This document shows positions 26,237-35,726 of a stretch of DNA of 64,000 bases, one piece after another. Positions within the stretch are counted from its first letter, which is position 1. Each line of letters starts with the position of its first letter. The position numbers were made by a program, and so were the translations under genes. This DNA is from Erythrobacter donghaensis. GTDB taxonomy: Bacteria > Pseudomonadota > Alphaproteobacteria > Sphingomonadales > Sphingomonadaceae. Location of the stretch: the NCBI RefSeq assembly GCF_002155425.1, contig NZ_MUYG01000008.1, forward strand, positions 186,001-250,000. The letters are read 5' to 3'. Under the pieces are notes generated by a model. It worked only from the letters and a program-made list of their open reading frames with translations, had not been told where the DNA came from and ran no database searches.

Positions 26237-27349
26237 ATGCATGATGCCTTGTTCCAGCCGCTCCAGATGGGCGCGCTCCGTGCCAAGAACCGCATTCACA
26301 TGGCCCCGCTCACCCGCGGCCGCGCGGCCGAGCCGATGTTCGTGCCCAACGCCATGATGGCGACCTATTACCGCCAGCGTGCCGGCGCGGGGATGATCCT
26401 CACCGAAGCGACCGGCATCAGCCGCGAAGGCCTCGGTTGGCCGAGCGCCCCCGGCATCTGGAGCGATGAGCAGGTCGAAGCCTGGAAGCCGATCACCAAG
26501 GCGGTGCACGAGGAAGGCGGCCTGATCGTGATGCAGCTGTGGCACATGGGGCGGATCGTCCACCCGGTGTTCCTCGATGGCCAGCCGCCGTTCTCCGCCA
26601 GCGCCACCACCGCGCCGGGCGAAGCGCACACCCCGCAGGGCAAGCAGCCCTATGCCGAAGCGCGCGAAATGACGCTGGAGGACATCCGCCGCACCATCCA
26701 CGATTACCGCCGCGCCGCCGAAAACGCCAAGAAGGCGGGCTTCGACGGGGTGCAGCTGCACGGCGCGAACGGCTACCTCGTAGACCAGTTCTTACGCGAC
26801 AAGACCAACCTGCGCACCGACGAATATGGCGGCAGCCCCGAAAACCGCACCCGCTTCATGCGTGAAGTGCTCGAAGCGCTGATCGACGTGTGGGGCGCGG
26901 ACCGCGTCGGCATCCGCCTGTCGCCCAATGGCGATTCGCAAGGGACCGACGACAGCAACCCGCCTGCGACCTTCGGCGCCGCCGCCAAGGTGTGTGAGGA
27001 ACTGCGCCTCGCCTTCGTCGAACTGCGTGAACCGGGGCCGGACGGCACCTTCGGCAACACCGACGTGCCCAAGCAGAGCCCGCTGATCCGCAAGATCTAT
27101 TCCGGCCCGCTGATCCTCAATTCGGACTACACCGCCGAGGAAGCCGTCGCCGATATCGAGGCGGGCAAGTGCGATGCGGTGAGCTTCGGGCGGCCCTATA
27201 TCTCCAACCCCGATCTCGACAAGCGGATCGCCGCGGGCGCGCACTGGAACCCCAACAAGGACGTGCCCAAGAGCTGGTACTTCCCGATCCCCGAAGGCTA
27301 CATCGACTACCCGACGCTGGAACAAGAACAGGCTGAGGCGGCGGAGTAA
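26237..27349 (+). CDS. Old Yellow Enzyme family alkene reductase
   Basis: 370 aa from the ATG at 26237 (MHDALFQPLQMGALRAKNRIHMAPLTRGRA), preceded by AAGGAT. An FMN-dependent NAD(P)H oxidoreductase of the NemA/OYE class, reducing activated C=C bonds or nitro/ester groups. Visible signatures are MAPLTRGRA, TEATGISREGLGWPSAPGIW, MQLWHMGR, the active-site VQLHGANGYLVDQFL (His, Asn, Tyr all present), TDEYGGSPENR, GIRLSPNG and a C-terminal FGRPYISNPDL. The TIM barrel appears complete. Confidence 0.94.
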   Translation: MHDALFQPLQMGALRAKNRIHMAPLTRGRAAEPMFVPNAMMATYYRQRAGAGMILTEATGISREGLGWPSAPGIWSDEQVEAWKPITKAVHEEGGLIVMQLWHMGRIVHPVFLDGQPPFSASATTAPGEAHTPQGKQPYAEAREMTLEDIRRTIHDYRRAAENAKKAGFDGVQLHGANGYLVDQFLRDKTNLRTDEYGGSPENRTRFMREVLEALIDVWGADRVGIRLSPNGDSQGTDDSNPPATFGAAAKVCEELRLAFVELREPGPDGTFGNTDVPKQSPLIRKIYSGPLILNSDYTAEEAVADIEAGKCDAVSFGRPYISNPDLDKRIAAGAHWNPNKDVPKSWYFPIPEGYIDYPTLEQEQAEAAE

Positions 27350-27609
27350 GGCGCAAGCCCTCGGCAGCGTCCGCTTCGGGCGCTGCCGGGGCAAAAGCGG
27401 TCGTTCGGGTTTCGACCCCGTTGCGGACGTCGGCTTGCGAGCGGCGACTTTCTGAAAGCGGCCACATGTTCATCGGGTCCGGAACCGCTGTAGTCGGAAC
27501 TTTCCGCCCATTCGGCCAAAGGTGTTCAATGCCATGGCTCGCAACTCGCCGCTTGCTCTGATCTCCCACTGCCCCCACAAGCGTCCGCGAAAAGATAGGG
27601 AGAAAGAGA

Positions 27610-28005
27610 TTGCTGTTCCACACAATGGTAGGCTCCAACGACATTGAGCGGTCGCGTCAGTTCTACAACGCGGTTCTGGGTGTTCTGGGAATGCCAGAGC
27701 CGATGAACAATATTGCCGGAAGCGGGCATATGCGCCTCTTCTACCCGAACCCGGGCGGAACAAACTTCATCGTCACTCAGCCGATCAACGATGAACCTGC
27801 CACCGTGGCGAACGGGGCTACGGTTGCTTTCTCGTGCAATTCGCCCGAACAAGTTCAGCAATTTCATGATGTGGCCGTAACCAACGGCGGAACGTCGATC
27901 GAAGACGCTCCCGGCCCGCGAGAGTCTGCGATGGGAACGATCCACCTGACCTACGTGCGCGACCCTGACGGCAATAAACTCTGCGGGATCCACATCCCCG
28001 GGTAG
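27610..28005 (+). CDS. VOC family protein (glyoxalase/bleomycin-resistance-like)
   Basis: 131 aa. Starts at a TTG (27610) with AGGGAGAAAG immediately upstream, or at the internal ATG for MVGSNDIERSRQFY. The vicinal-oxygen-chelate fold shows HTMVGSNDIERSRQFYNAVL at the front and TYVRDPDGNKLCGIHIPG at the end. These include the usual metal-ligand positions (His near the start, Glu replaced by Gly-Ile-His at the end). Visibly lower GC than its neighbours, so it may be a recent arrival. Substrate unknown. Confidence 0.82.
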   Translation: MLFHTMVGSNDIERSRQFYNAVLGVLGMPEPMNNIAGSGHMRLFYPNPGGTNFIVTQPINDEPATVANGATVAFSCNSPEQVQQFHDVAVTNGGTSIEDAPGPRESAMGTIHLTYVRDPDGNKLCGIHIPG

Positions 28006-28189
28006 AGTTTCCACCCCTTTTTGGACCGGCCCACTGAGCGATTGGAAGTTCGATAGGGCCGGGATCAACCCTCCACATGTTTGGTCAACCAGTTGACCGC
28101 CTACTAGCGGCGACTCGAGCTTGACGCCTTCCCGCCCGATTGCGGCCACTAATTTCCGCATTCACAGCGGCAGCGGGTGACGGATCAGA

Positions 28190-28498
28190 TTATTCGGCAG
28201 GGGCCGGGGCGGCGGGGGCTGATTCGGCCCCTTCGCTTGGCGGCGCGTCATTGATGCCCGCCATTGGCTCGACATCGGGCTGCTCGGCATCGACATCGCC
28301 CACCGGCGCGGCCTGACGCGGTGCGAGCGGGGCTTGCGAGGTGACCTGATCGAGCGGGATCATCGCGTCCGAGATCGATCCGTCCAGCACCTCACCCGAC
28401 GCCGCGCCGCCCTGCTTGGCAGCAGGCGCGGCCTCATCCCCACAGGCTGCGAGGGCGAGGGCCAGACAGGCAAGAGGCGCAAGGCGGATCATCGGCAC
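28190..28498 (-). CDS. Small Ala/Pro-rich lipoprotein
   Basis: 102 aa. A lipoprotein signal peptide [20 protein letters not shown] with lipobox LAAC places the mature protein on a membrane leaflet. The rest is low-complexity, rich in Ala, Pro, Glu and Asp ([20 protein letters not shown] in the middle), and probably disordered. It overlaps the lipB stop by 10 bases, so it is translated with lipB. No family recognised. Confidence 0.72.
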   Translation of the reverse strand: MPMIRLAPLACLALALAACGDEAAPAAKQGGAASGEVLDGSISDAMIPLDQVTSQAPLAPRQAAPVGDVDAEQPDVEPMAGINDAPPSEGAESAPAAPAPAE

Positions 28499-29178
28499 GC
28501 CCTTTTGGCGGCAGCATCGAGCGCGTCAAGAAAATCGTCGCTCGTGGCCATCAGGGCGTCGTCCCATTGCTCGGCCGACACGCTGAGGCCCAGTCGCGCC
28601 AGCGACGTGACGCCATATTCGGCGATCCCGCAGGGCACGATCCCCCCGAAATGCGCAAGGTCGGGGTCGAGATTGACCGAAAAGCCGTGCATCGTCACCC
28701 AGCGCCGCACGCGCACGCCGATCGCGCCGATCTTGGCCTCGCTGCCGTCGATATCTCGCGTCCAGATGCCCACACGGCCCTCAGCGCGCCAGCTTTCCAC
28801 CCCGAAACGCGCGAGCGTGGCGATTACCCAGCCCTCGATCGCGTGGACGAAGCAGCGCACGTCCTTCCCGCGCTCCGCAAGGTTCAGCACCAGATAGCCG
28901 ATCCGCTGGCCCGGCCCGTGATAGGTATAGCGCCCGCCGCGTCCGGCCTCGACCACCTCGAAGCGCGGATCGACCAGTTCGGCTGGGTCCGCGCTGGTGC
29001 CCGCGGTGTAGACCGGCGGGTGTTCGAGCAGCCACACCAGCTCCGCCGCGCGGCCTTCATGCACGGCGGTGTTGCGCGCCTCCATCTCCGCCAGCGCCTG
29101 CGCATAGGGCACGGGCGCAGCCTCGCGCCGCCATTCGATCGGAAAGCCGGGGCCGGGTGCAGGAGCAATGCTTGCCAT
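28489..29178 (-). CDS. lipB: Octanoyl-[ACP]:protein N-octanoyltransferase
   Basis: 229 aa from the ATG at 29178 ([19 protein letters not shown]). Transfers octanoyl from acyl carrier protein to lipoyl domains in lipoate synthesis. Motifs: [36 protein letters not shown], the catalytic Lys in [21 protein letters not shown], and the catalytic Cys in [15 protein letters not shown]. Length normal. lipA is not adjacent. Confidence 0.95.
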   Translation of the reverse strand: MASIAPAPGPGFPIEWRREAAPVPYAQALAEMEARNTAVHEGRAAELVWLLEHPPVYTAGTSADPAELVDPRFEVVEAGRGGRYTYHGPGQRIGYLVLNLAERGKDVRCFVHAIEGWVIATLARFGVESWRAEGRVGIWTRDIDGSEAKIGAIGVRVRRWVTMHGFSVNLDPDLAHFGGIVPCGIAEYGVTSLARLGLSVSAEQWDDALMATSDDFLDALDAAAKRACR

Positions 29179-29257
29179 GGCGCATCGGTGGGGGCATTGA
29201 GCGGCGAGATCAAGAGGCGATTGCGCGACACGCACCTCGCGATGAAAGGGATCCGAC

Positions 29258-30109
29258 ATGGCAAACCGCAAGCTCGACATGGGAGCCGCCTGGACTCAGG
29301 CGACCGCGCTGATGGGCGCCAATCGCGACACGCTCAGTGCGATTGCCGGGCTGTTCTTCTTCCTGCCCGCGATGGCGAGCGCGCTACTGGTGCCCGAGCT
29401 GGCCAACCCGCCCCAGCCCACCGCGCCGCCCGATGCCGATCCGCAGCTGGTGATGCAGGCGATGATGGACCAGATGACCGCCATCTATGCCGCCAACTGG
29501 CCGCTGCTGCTGGCGGTGCTGGCGGTGCAGTTCCTCGGCTCAATGAGCCTCTTCGCGCTGCTGACCGATCGCGGGCACCCGACCGTGGGCGAGGCGCTGG
29601 CGACCGGGGTCAAGAGCCTGCCGTCCTATCTCGCCGCGCAGTTCCTGACCGTGATCGGCGCCTCGCTCGCGATCGGCATTCCGCTCGGGGTACTCTCGGC
29701 ATTCGGCGGGCCGGCGGTGGGGCTGCTGGCAGCGCTGCTCGCGGTGGTGCTGATCGTCTATGCGATGATCAAGCTGTCGCTGATCGGCCCGGTGATCGCC
29801 ATCGAGGGGCAGCTGAACCCGCTCGCGGCGATGGGGCGGTCGTGGCAGCTGACCAAGGGCAACAGCCTGCGCATCTTCGCCTTCATCCTGCTGCTGCTGC
29901 TGGTGATCGCGGTCATCCTCGGGCTGGTCTCGGCGGTGGTGACGCTGATCCTGTCGGCAATCGGCGGCAGCGTGGCGACGATCGGCGGCGCGGTGATCGA
30001 TGCGCTGGTGAGCGCGCTGATGGCGGTGATCTTTCTCACCGTGACGGTGACGATCTACCGCCAGCTCGCCGGGCCCTCGCCCGAGCGCGTCGCCGACGTT
30101 TTCGAATAG
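29258..30109 (+). CDS. Polytopic membrane protein, possibly glycerophosphodiesterase-membrane-domain-like
   Basis: 283 aa, AAAGGGAT upstream of the ATG. At least five hydrophobic segments: [80 protein letters not shown] and [18 protein letters not shown]. The sequence 'G...[16 protein letters not shown]' between helices is characteristic of the GDPD membrane-domain/YciC-like group. Ends with a short soluble tail ([10 protein letters not shown]). Function unknown. Confidence 0.78.
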   Translation: MANRKLDMGAAWTQATALMGANRDTLSAIAGLFFFLPAMASALLVPELANPPQPTAPPDADPQLVMQAMMDQMTAIYAANWPLLLAVLAVQFLGSMSLFALLTDRGHPTVGEALATGVKSLPSYLAAQFLTVIGASLAIGIPLGVLSAFGGPAVGLLAALLAVVLIVYAMIKLSLIGPVIAIEGQLNPLAAMGRSWQLTKGNSLRIFAFILLLLLVIAVILGLVSAVVTLILSAIGGSVATIGGAVIDALVSALMAVIFLTVTVTIYRQLAGPSPERVADVFE

Positions 30110-30132
30110 CGACGCGCGGGGCAAGCACGGCG

Positions 30133-31491
30133 ATGGCCGACAGTCACCCTGGCCACGACCACGAGCTGAGCGCGCCCGCTGCCTCCACCGGCGCGATCCC
30201 GCCGGCGCGCATGGCGCTGCTGTTCATGGTGATGCTGGTGACCGCGGCGGGCAACACCGCGATGCAATCGGTCATGCCCTCGATCGGCACGGCGTTGCAG
30301 GTCGAGGACGTGTGGATCAGCCTCGCCTATTCGTGGTCGGCGCTGCTCTGGGTGGTGTGCGCGCCGTTCTGGGCGCGGCGATCGGACCAGCGCGGGCGCA
30401 AGGCGATGATGGCGCTCGGCCTGACCGGCTTCATCACCTCTTTCGTGCTGTGCGGCGCGGCGCTGTGGGCGGGCCTCGCAGGCTGGATGTCGGCGCTGTG
30501 GGCGCTGATCGCCTTCGCCGCCGCGCGCAGCCTTTATGGCGGCTTCGGCAGCGCCGCGCCGCCTGCGGTGCAGGCCTATGTCGCCTCCCGCACGCCGCGC
30601 GCGCAGCGGACGCAGGCGCTCTCGCTAATCGCGTCGAGCTTCGGGCTCGGCACGGTGATCGGCCCCGCGCTTGCCCCGTTGATGGTGGTGCCCTTCCTCG
30701 GGCTGGGGCTGACGGGCCCCTTCCTTGCCTTTGCCCTGATCGGGCTGGCCGCGCTCGTCCTGCTGCGCCTGCGCCTGCCCAATGACGAGCCGCGCTTCGC
30801 CGCGCGCGGACAGGCGGTCGCCTATTCGAGCGGATCGGGCGCGCCTGTCGATCCGCAGGAAGCCAGCGAGGCCGAGGACGGCACGCCCCCGCCGCGCCTC
30901 AGCTGGCGCGATCCGCGGCTGCGTCCATGGGTCTTCGCGGGGCTGTTCGGCGGCCATGCGCAGGCGATGGTGCTGGGTATTGCGGGCTTTCTCGTGCTCG
31001 ACCGGTTGGGGCTGCGCGACACGCCCGCCGAGGGCGCGGGGCCGGTGGGGCTGGTGCTGATGAGCGGTGCGATCGCCACGCTGCTGGCGCAATGGGGGCT
31101 GATCCCGCGCTTCGATCTCGGCCCGCGCGCGGCGACCTTGTGGGGGATCGCCACCGCGGCTTTCGGGACAGTGCTGCTCGCCATCGCGGGCGATCTTCAC
31201 CTGATCGCGCTCGGCTATGCCATCGCCTCACTGGGCTTCGGGCTGTTCCGCCCGGGCACCACCGCGGGCACCTCGCTCGCGGTGACGCGCGCCGAGCAGG
31301 GGCAGGCGAGCGGTATCGTCGCGTCGCTGGCGGGGGCGAGCTACATCTACGCCCCGGCGCTGGGCGTGTGGCTCTATGGCCATTCGGACTGGCTGGGCTT
31401 CGGGCTGATCGTGGCCCTGTGCGCCATCGTGCTGGTGCATGGGTGGTTCAGACTGCAGGCGGACCGGGAGCTGACGAGGGAAAAGGTGTGA
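30133..31491 (+). CDS. MFS transporter (multidrug/tetracycline-efflux type)
   Basis: 452 aa from the ATG at 30133; the frame is open a long way upstream through lipB but only this part is coding. A His-containing soluble N-terminus (MADSHPGHDHELSAPA) is followed by 12 predicted membrane helices in two halves joined by a charged loop (about 225-265). The MFS motif A appears as WARRSDQRGRKAMMALG after the second helix. Motif C-like FGLGTVIGPALAP in helix 5 suggests a drug:H+ antiporter. Substrate not predictable. Confidence 0.9.
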   Translation: MADSHPGHDHELSAPAASTGAIPPARMALLFMVMLVTAAGNTAMQSVMPSIGTALQVEDVWISLAYSWSALLWVVCAPFWARRSDQRGRKAMMALGLTGFITSFVLCGAALWAGLAGWMSALWALIAFAAARSLYGGFGSAAPPAVQAYVASRTPRAQRTQALSLIASSFGLGTVIGPALAPLMVVPFLGLGLTGPFLAFALIGLAALVLLRLRLPNDEPRFAARGQAVAYSSGSGAPVDPQEASEAEDGTPPPRLSWRDPRLRPWVFAGLFGGHAQAMVLGIAGFLVLDRLGLRDTPAEGAGPVGLVLMSGAIATLLAQWGLIPRFDLGPRAATLWGIATAAFGTVLLAIAGDLHLIALGYAIASLGFGLFRPGTTAGTSLAVTRAEQGQASGIVASLAGASYIYAPALGVWLYGHSDWLGFGLIVALCAIVLVHGWFRLQADRELTREKV

Positions 31492-31494
31492 TTG

Positions 31495-31516
31495 CGAACG
31501 CGCATCCGCGCGTTCG
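31495..31516. terminator. Hairpin after the MFS gene
   Basis: 8-bp arms CGAACGCG / CGCGTTCG with a 6-base loop, four bases past the MFS stop codon, between converging genes. There is no T-run, so intrinsic termination is doubtful. Confidence 0.3.
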
Positions 31517-31609
31517 TCCTCGGCGAGCTTCAGGCCCTGCGGGCCTGATCGCCTGCGGCTCGCGCGCGTGCGCTCGCGGTCGCTACGCGACCGAGTGCAG
31601 CGCCAGCCG

Positions 31610-31954
31610 CTAGAGTATCTCGAGAACGATATCCTGCGGCCGGCAAAGCCTCACCCCCTTCTCCGTCTCCACCAGCGGGCGCTCTATCAGGATCGGATCG
31701 GCGACCATCGCCGCCAGCACCGTCGCATCGTCGGCGTCGGGCAGGCCGCGTTCCGCCGCATCTGTGCCGCGCAGGCGCAGGCCCTGCTGCGGGGTGATCC
31801 CGGCATCGCGGTAGAGTTGCGCGAGCTTTTCCGCGCTCGGCGGAGTCTTGAGATATTCGATCACCCGCACCTCCACCCGGCTGAGATTTTCGAGGATCGC
31901 CAGTGTCTTGCGCGAGGTGCCGCAAGCCGGGTTGTGCCAGATCGTTGCCTTCAT
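31610..31954 (-). CDS. arsC: ArsC family arsenate reductase (glutaredoxin-dependent type)
   Basis: 114 aa from the ATG at 31954. Thioredoxin-like fold with the catalytic N-terminal segment IWHNPACGTSRKTLAIL (Cys in NPxCGTSR). It continues with VIEYLKTPPSAEKLAQL and the substrate-side DPILIERPLVETEKGVRLCRP, which matches the ArsC 'PILIERP' motif. No ars regulator or arsenite pump is adjacent, and family members of this length also include Spx/YffB-like proteins, so arsenate as substrate is probable but not certain. Confidence 0.88.
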   Translation of the reverse strand: MKATIWHNPACGTSRKTLAILENLSRVEVRVIEYLKTPPSAEKLAQLYRDAGITPQQGLRLRGTDAAERGLPDADDATVLAAMVADPILIERPLVETEKGVRLCRPQDIVLEIL

Positions 31955-32020
31955 GTCAGTTCTCCATGCTCGGCAGATCGGCCCGCCGACCGGCCTTGGT
32001 GACCTCAAAGCCACATTTTT

Positions 32021-32041
32021 ATGATAATCAATCGCAATTGC
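32021..32041. promoter_or_regulatory. Fur-box-like site upstream of the siderophore receptor
   Basis: ATGATAATCAATCGCAATTG lies in an AT-rich island 68 bases before the receptor start. It resembles the classic GATAATgATTATC Fur half-sites and matches 17 of 21 bases at 355-375 before the heme receptor. Regulation by iron is inferred. Confidence 0.6.
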
Positions 32042-32108
32042 ACACAAGACTTGCAGATGCGAATGGCTTGCAATAGCTGAGCAAACCAGACGACCCGAAA
32101 GGTATTCC

Positions 32109-34289
32109 ATGATTCCCGCTTTCGCCCGCACCGCCCTGCTGCTCGGCTGCGCGACCATCGCTTTCCCCGCCCTTGCCAATTCTGACGCCAACGCTGACGC
32201 CAGCGCCTCCGCCGACAATGCCGACGCCGCCACGCTCGCCGCTGCCGCCGAATCGAGCGCGCAGGCGATCATCGTCACCGGCCAGGTGCTCTACACCGAC
32301 CAGATGAACGCGACCAAGACCCCCACGCCGATCATCGACGTGCCCCAGTCGCTCAGCATCACCACCGCCGACCAGATCACCCGTCAGGGCTTCGACTCGG
32401 TCGCCGACATCGTGCTCTACACCCCCGGCGTCACCAATTCGCAAGGCGAAGGCCACCGCGATTCCGTGGTGTTCCGCGGCGTCCGATCGACCGCCGATTT
32501 CTTCGTCGACGGGGTGCGCGACGATGTCGAATATTACCGCGGGCTCTACAATCTCGAACAGGTCGAGATCCTGCGCGGCCCCAACGCCCTGCTGTTCGGG
32601 CGCGGCGGCACCGGAGGCATCCTTAACCGCGTGACCAAGAAGGGCGTGGTGGGCGAGACCTTCACCGGCTTCCTCGCCTCGGTCGACAGCTTTGGTGCCA
32701 CCAACCTGTGGGCCGACGTCAACCTCGCGACCGGCGACAATGCGGCGCTGCGTATCAACGCCGCCTATGAAAGCCTGAACAACCACCGCGACCTGTTCGA
32801 TGGCGAGCAGATCAGCGTGAACCCCACCTTCCGCGCCGAATTGGGCAGCCGCACCACGATCGATCTTTCCTACGAATATCTCGATCACGACCGCTTCATT
32901 GATCGCGGCATACCGACCGATAACAACGGCGATCCAGTGCGCTTCCTCCAGCGCATCACCTTTGCCGACCCGGAGAACAACTACGCGACCTTCCGCGCCC
33001 ATGTGCTGCGCGGCACGGTGCAGCACAGCTTCTCCGACAGTCTCAAGGGCAACTTCACCGGATCCTGGGGCGATTACGACAAGACCTACGCCAACTACTT
33101 CCCGGTCAATTACGACCCCGCCACCAATATCGTGGCGATGGACGGCTATATCGACAACGGCCAGCGCCGGAATCTGATCGTCTCGGGCAACCTGATCGGG
33201 GAATTCGCCACCGGCGGGATCGGCCACACGCTGATCGTCGGCGGCGAATACATCGACACCAGCAACGACAACAACCGCTTCAACGCCGTGTTCGACACCG
33301 CCCAGGCCGATGGCCGGCGCACCGATGTCGAGTTCTTCGACGCGCGCCGCGACTTCCCGATGCGCGGCGGGGTCGGCACGCTCGCCGACGGGCGCACCAC
33401 CCGCTACGGCTTTACCTCGCTCAACGACGATACCGAGGCCGACCTCACCGTGTTCTCGGCCTATATTCAGGACGAGGTGAAGCTCGCCGACTGGCTGCGC
33501 GTGGTGCTCGGCGCGCGGTTCGACAGCTTCGACATCACCGTGCTCGACAACCGCACCGGCATCGTGCGCAGCCGCAAGGACGAGGAAGTGACCCCGCGCG
33601 TCGGCCTGATCCTCAAGCCGCAGGAAAATCTCTCGCTTTACGGCAGCTATTCCGAGACCTTCCTGCCGCGTTCGGGCGACCAGTTTGCCGATCTGGGCGG
33701 CGGGGCGGACGCGCTCGACCCCGATACCTTCTCCAATCTCGAAGCAGGCGTGAAGTGGGACGTGCGCCCCGATCTCGCGCTGACGGCCTCGGTGTTCCAG
33801 ATCGAACAATCCTCGCCGCAGGTGGCGGACGAGAACCCCGACACGCTCGAGGTGATCGAAAGCAAGATCCGCGGGTTCGAGGCGCAGTTGCAGGGCCAGA
33901 TCACCCCCGGCTGGTTCCTCAGCGCGGGCTATTCCTACCTCGACGGCGAACAGCAGAGCCGCACCGGCCCGACCGGGCGACGGCTGCGCGAGCTGCCCGA
34001 ACACATGTTCTCGATCTGGAACACGGTGCAGGCGACCGACAAGCTCGGCTTCGGCCTCGGCCTGACCGCGCAGGACGAAACCTTCGCCGACAACGGCAAC
34101 ACCGCGACCCTGCCCGCCTATGCGCGGGTCGACATGGCGGTGTTCTACCAGCTGAATGACAAGCTGCGCCTGCAGGTGAACGTCGAGAACCTGACCGACG
34201 AACTCTACTTCCCCAACGCCCACTCGGCCAACGAGCTGACCGTCGCCCCGCCGGTCAATGCTCGGGTGACGATTACCGGGAGGTTCTGA
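32109..34289 (+). CDS. TonB-dependent siderophore receptor (catecholate type)
   Basis: 726 aa. A signal peptide (MIPAFARTALLLGCATIAFPALA) and Ala/Asp-rich spacer lead to a TonB box (AIIVTGQ). The plug has TKTPTPIIDVPQSLSITTAD, SVADIVLYTPGV, VVFRGVRSTADFFVDGVRDD and LEQVEILRGPNALLFGRGGTGG. A complete 22-strand barrel ends in NARVTITGRF. The 'IIDVPQSLSI...FFVDGVRDDVEYYRDLYN..QVEILRGPNALLFGRG' pattern is that of Fiu-like catecholate siderophore receptors. A Fur-like box and GAAAGGT RBS precede the ATG. The exact siderophore is unknown. Confidence 0.92.
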   Translation: MIPAFARTALLLGCATIAFPALANSDANADASASADNADAATLAAAAESSAQAIIVTGQVLYTDQMNATKTPTPIIDVPQSLSITTADQITRQGFDSVADIVLYTPGVTNSQGEGHRDSVVFRGVRSTADFFVDGVRDDVEYYRGLYNLEQVEILRGPNALLFGRGGTGGILNRVTKKGVVGETFTGFLASVDSFGATNLWADVNLATGDNAALRINAAYESLNNHRDLFDGEQISVNPTFRAELGSRTTIDLSYEYLDHDRFIDRGIPTDNNGDPVRFLQRITFADPENNYATFRAHVLRGTVQHSFSDSLKGNFTGSWGDYDKTYANYFPVNYDPATNIVAMDGYIDNGQRRNLIVSGNLIGEFATGGIGHTLIVGGEYIDTSNDNNRFNAVFDTAQADGRRTDVEFFDARRDFPMRGGVGTLADGRTTRYGFTSLNDDTEADLTVFSAYIQDEVKLADWLRVVLGARFDSFDITVLDNRTGIVRSRKDEEVTPRVGLILKPQENLSLYGSYSETFLPRSGDQFADLGGGADALDPDTFSNLEAGVKWDVRPDLALTASVFQIEQSSPQVADENPDTLEVIESKIRGFEAQLQGQITPGWFLSAGYSYLDGEQQSRTGPTGRRLRELPEHMFSIWNTVQATDKLGFGLGLTAQDETFADNGNTATLPAYARVDMAVFYQLNDKLRLQVNVENLTDELYFPNAHSANELTVAPPVNARVTITGRF

Positions 34290-34298
34290 GCCGGATGC

Positions 34299-34847
34299 CT
34301 ATTCCGAGGGCGCGACGCGCAGGGCTGGCACGGCCTTGGCCGCGTCCTCGGGACTGATCGCGGGGGCCGGGGCGGCGCTGATGCTCTCTTGCCGCTGGGC
34401 CACGCGCCCGGCCTGCTCGACCGCTTTCACCAGCCGCGGATAGACCCCGCAGCGGCAGATATTGGGGATCGCGCCGTCGATATCCTCGCGCGTGGGCTGG
34501 GGCGTGCGCATCAGCAGCGCGGCGGCGGCGATGACGATGCCGGGGGTGCAGTATCCGCACTGGATCGCCCCTTGCGCCACCATCGCCTGCTGCACCGGAT
34601 GCGAACGGTCGCGGCTGAGGCCCTCGATGGTGGTGATCAGCCGCCCCTCCGCCTCGGCCAGCGTGATCGCGCAGGACCGCAGCGCCACCCCATCGACCAG
34701 CACCATGCACGCGCCTGAACACTCCGGCCCGCCGCCACACGCCTTGGTGCCGGTGAGGTTCATCGCCTCACGCAGCGCGTAGAGCAGCGGCATCCGCGGA
34801 TCGAGGTCGAACTCGACCGGCCGCTCGTTGACGGTCATGCGGGACAT
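34299..34847 (-). CDS. 2Fe-2S subunit of xanthine dehydrogenase-type oxidoreductase (orphan, altered cysteine spacing)
   Basis: 182 aa. Resembles small subunits such as IorA/CoxS: an N-terminal plant-type ferredoxin domain and a C-terminal helical [2Fe-2S] domain. The second cluster motif is canonical (IQCGYCTPG ... NICRCGVYPRLVKAV). The first is unusual: TGTKACGGGPECSGACMVLVD gives Cys-x5-Cys-x3-Cys, where the family norm is Cys-x4-Cys-x2-Cys (CGxGxCGAC). No molybdopterin-binding large subunit or FAD subunit is nearby. An Ala/Pro-rich tail follows. It is downstream of the class II aldolase gene on the same strand (20-base gap), so probably co-transcribed. Confidence 0.85.
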   Translation of the reverse strand: MSRMTVNERPVEFDLDPRMPLLYALREAMNLTGTKACGGGPECSGACMVLVDGVALRSCAITLAEAEGRLITTIEGLSRDRSHPVQQAMVAQGAIQCGYCTPGIVIAAAALLMRTPQPTREDIDGAIPNICRCGVYPRLVKAVEQAGRVAQRQESISAAPAPAISPEDAAKAVPALRVAPSE

Positions 34848-34867
34848 GGTGGAACCCTGCTAGCGGC

Positions 34868-35632
34868 CTACTGCCGCCAGCTGTCGTCGATGCGGTCGAT
34901 CTTGCGCTTCCACGCCTCGAAGTCGAACATGCCTGCGCCGCCCTGCCCGCTCATCACGGCAAGGTCGCGCTGGTGCACATCGACCACATCCTGCGGGACC
35001 AGCACGGGATCACCCATGCTGAGCGTCGCCACCTGAATTTCGCAGGCGCGCTGCAAGGCCCACATCTTGACGAACATCCCCTGGAGGGTGCGGTCCATCA
35101 CGACGGGGCCGTGGTTGCGCAGCATCAGAATGGTGTGGTTACCGAGGTTCTGCACCAGCCGCTCGCCTTCTTCGGCGCGCACGGTGACACCCTCGAAGTC
35201 GTGATAGCCGATCTGGCCCTGAAAATTGCAGGCGTAGAAATTGGTCGGCAGCAGCCCGTCCTTGTGGCTCGCCACCGCCATCGTCGCGGTGGTGTGGACG
35301 TGGCAGATCGCATCGGCGCGGCCGCCCAGATGCTTGTGGAAATAGGCGTGCTGGGTGAAGCCCGCCTTGTTCACCATGTAGGGCGACCCGCCGACGTTGT
35401 TGCCCTCAACATCGATCTTGACGAGGTTGCTGGCGGTCACTTCACTATACAGCAGCCCGAAGGGATTGATCAGGAACGTATCCTTCTCCCCCGGCACCTT
35501 CAGCGAGATGTGGTTGTAGATCGATTCCGACCAGCCGAGGTGATCGAAGATGCGGTAGCAGGCGGCCAGATCCAGCCGCGCTTGCCACTCTTCCTTGCTG
35601 CATTCGATTCCGGGTTTCAGCTGGGTCGCCAT
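34868..35632 (-). CDS. Class II aldolase/adducin family protein
   Basis: 254 aa with GGAGAGGATC upstream of the ATG at 35632. Zinc-dependent class II aldolase fold: ACYRIFDHLGWSESIYNHIS at the start, the metal-binding HVHTTATMAVASHKDGLLP (HxH) and the third His in LMLRNHGPVVMDRTL. The subfamily is the one often annotated only as 'class II aldolase/adducin', found next to oxidoreductases. Substrate unknown. The neighbouring 2Fe-2S protein on the same strand suggests a shared pathway. Confidence 0.9.
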   Translation of the reverse strand: MATQLKPGIECSKEEWQARLDLAACYRIFDHLGWSESIYNHISLKVPGEKDTFLINPFGLLYSEVTASNLVKIDVEGNNVGGSPYMVNKAGFTQHAYFHKHLGGRADAICHVHTTATMAVASHKDGLLPTNFYACNFQGQIGYHDFEGVTVRAEEGERLVQNLGNHTILMLRNHGPVVMDRTLQGMFVKMWALQRACEIQVATLSMGDPVLVPQDVVDVHQRDLAVMSGQGGAGMFDFEAWKRKIDRIDDSWRQ

Positions 35633-35726
35633 GGCGTGATCCTCTCCGTCGTTCCTTGGCCCAAGCTATCGCACGGCGAGGGAATGTTTTGCAAGGCATG
35701 GCAAGCCCGGCTAGGTCACCAGCGCG

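Noticed and set aside
28567..31491. 974-codon plus-strand frame ending with the MFS transporter
   Set aside because: Only 30133-31491 translates to a transporter. The upstream part is antisense to lipB or out of frame with the membrane protein gene and has Arg/His/Asp-rich shadow composition.
32028..34223. 731-codon minus-strand frame opposite the siderophore receptor
   Set aside because: Shadow of the receptor gene: GC-rich third-position effect, His/Val/Glu/Arg-rich low-complexity translation, no domain.
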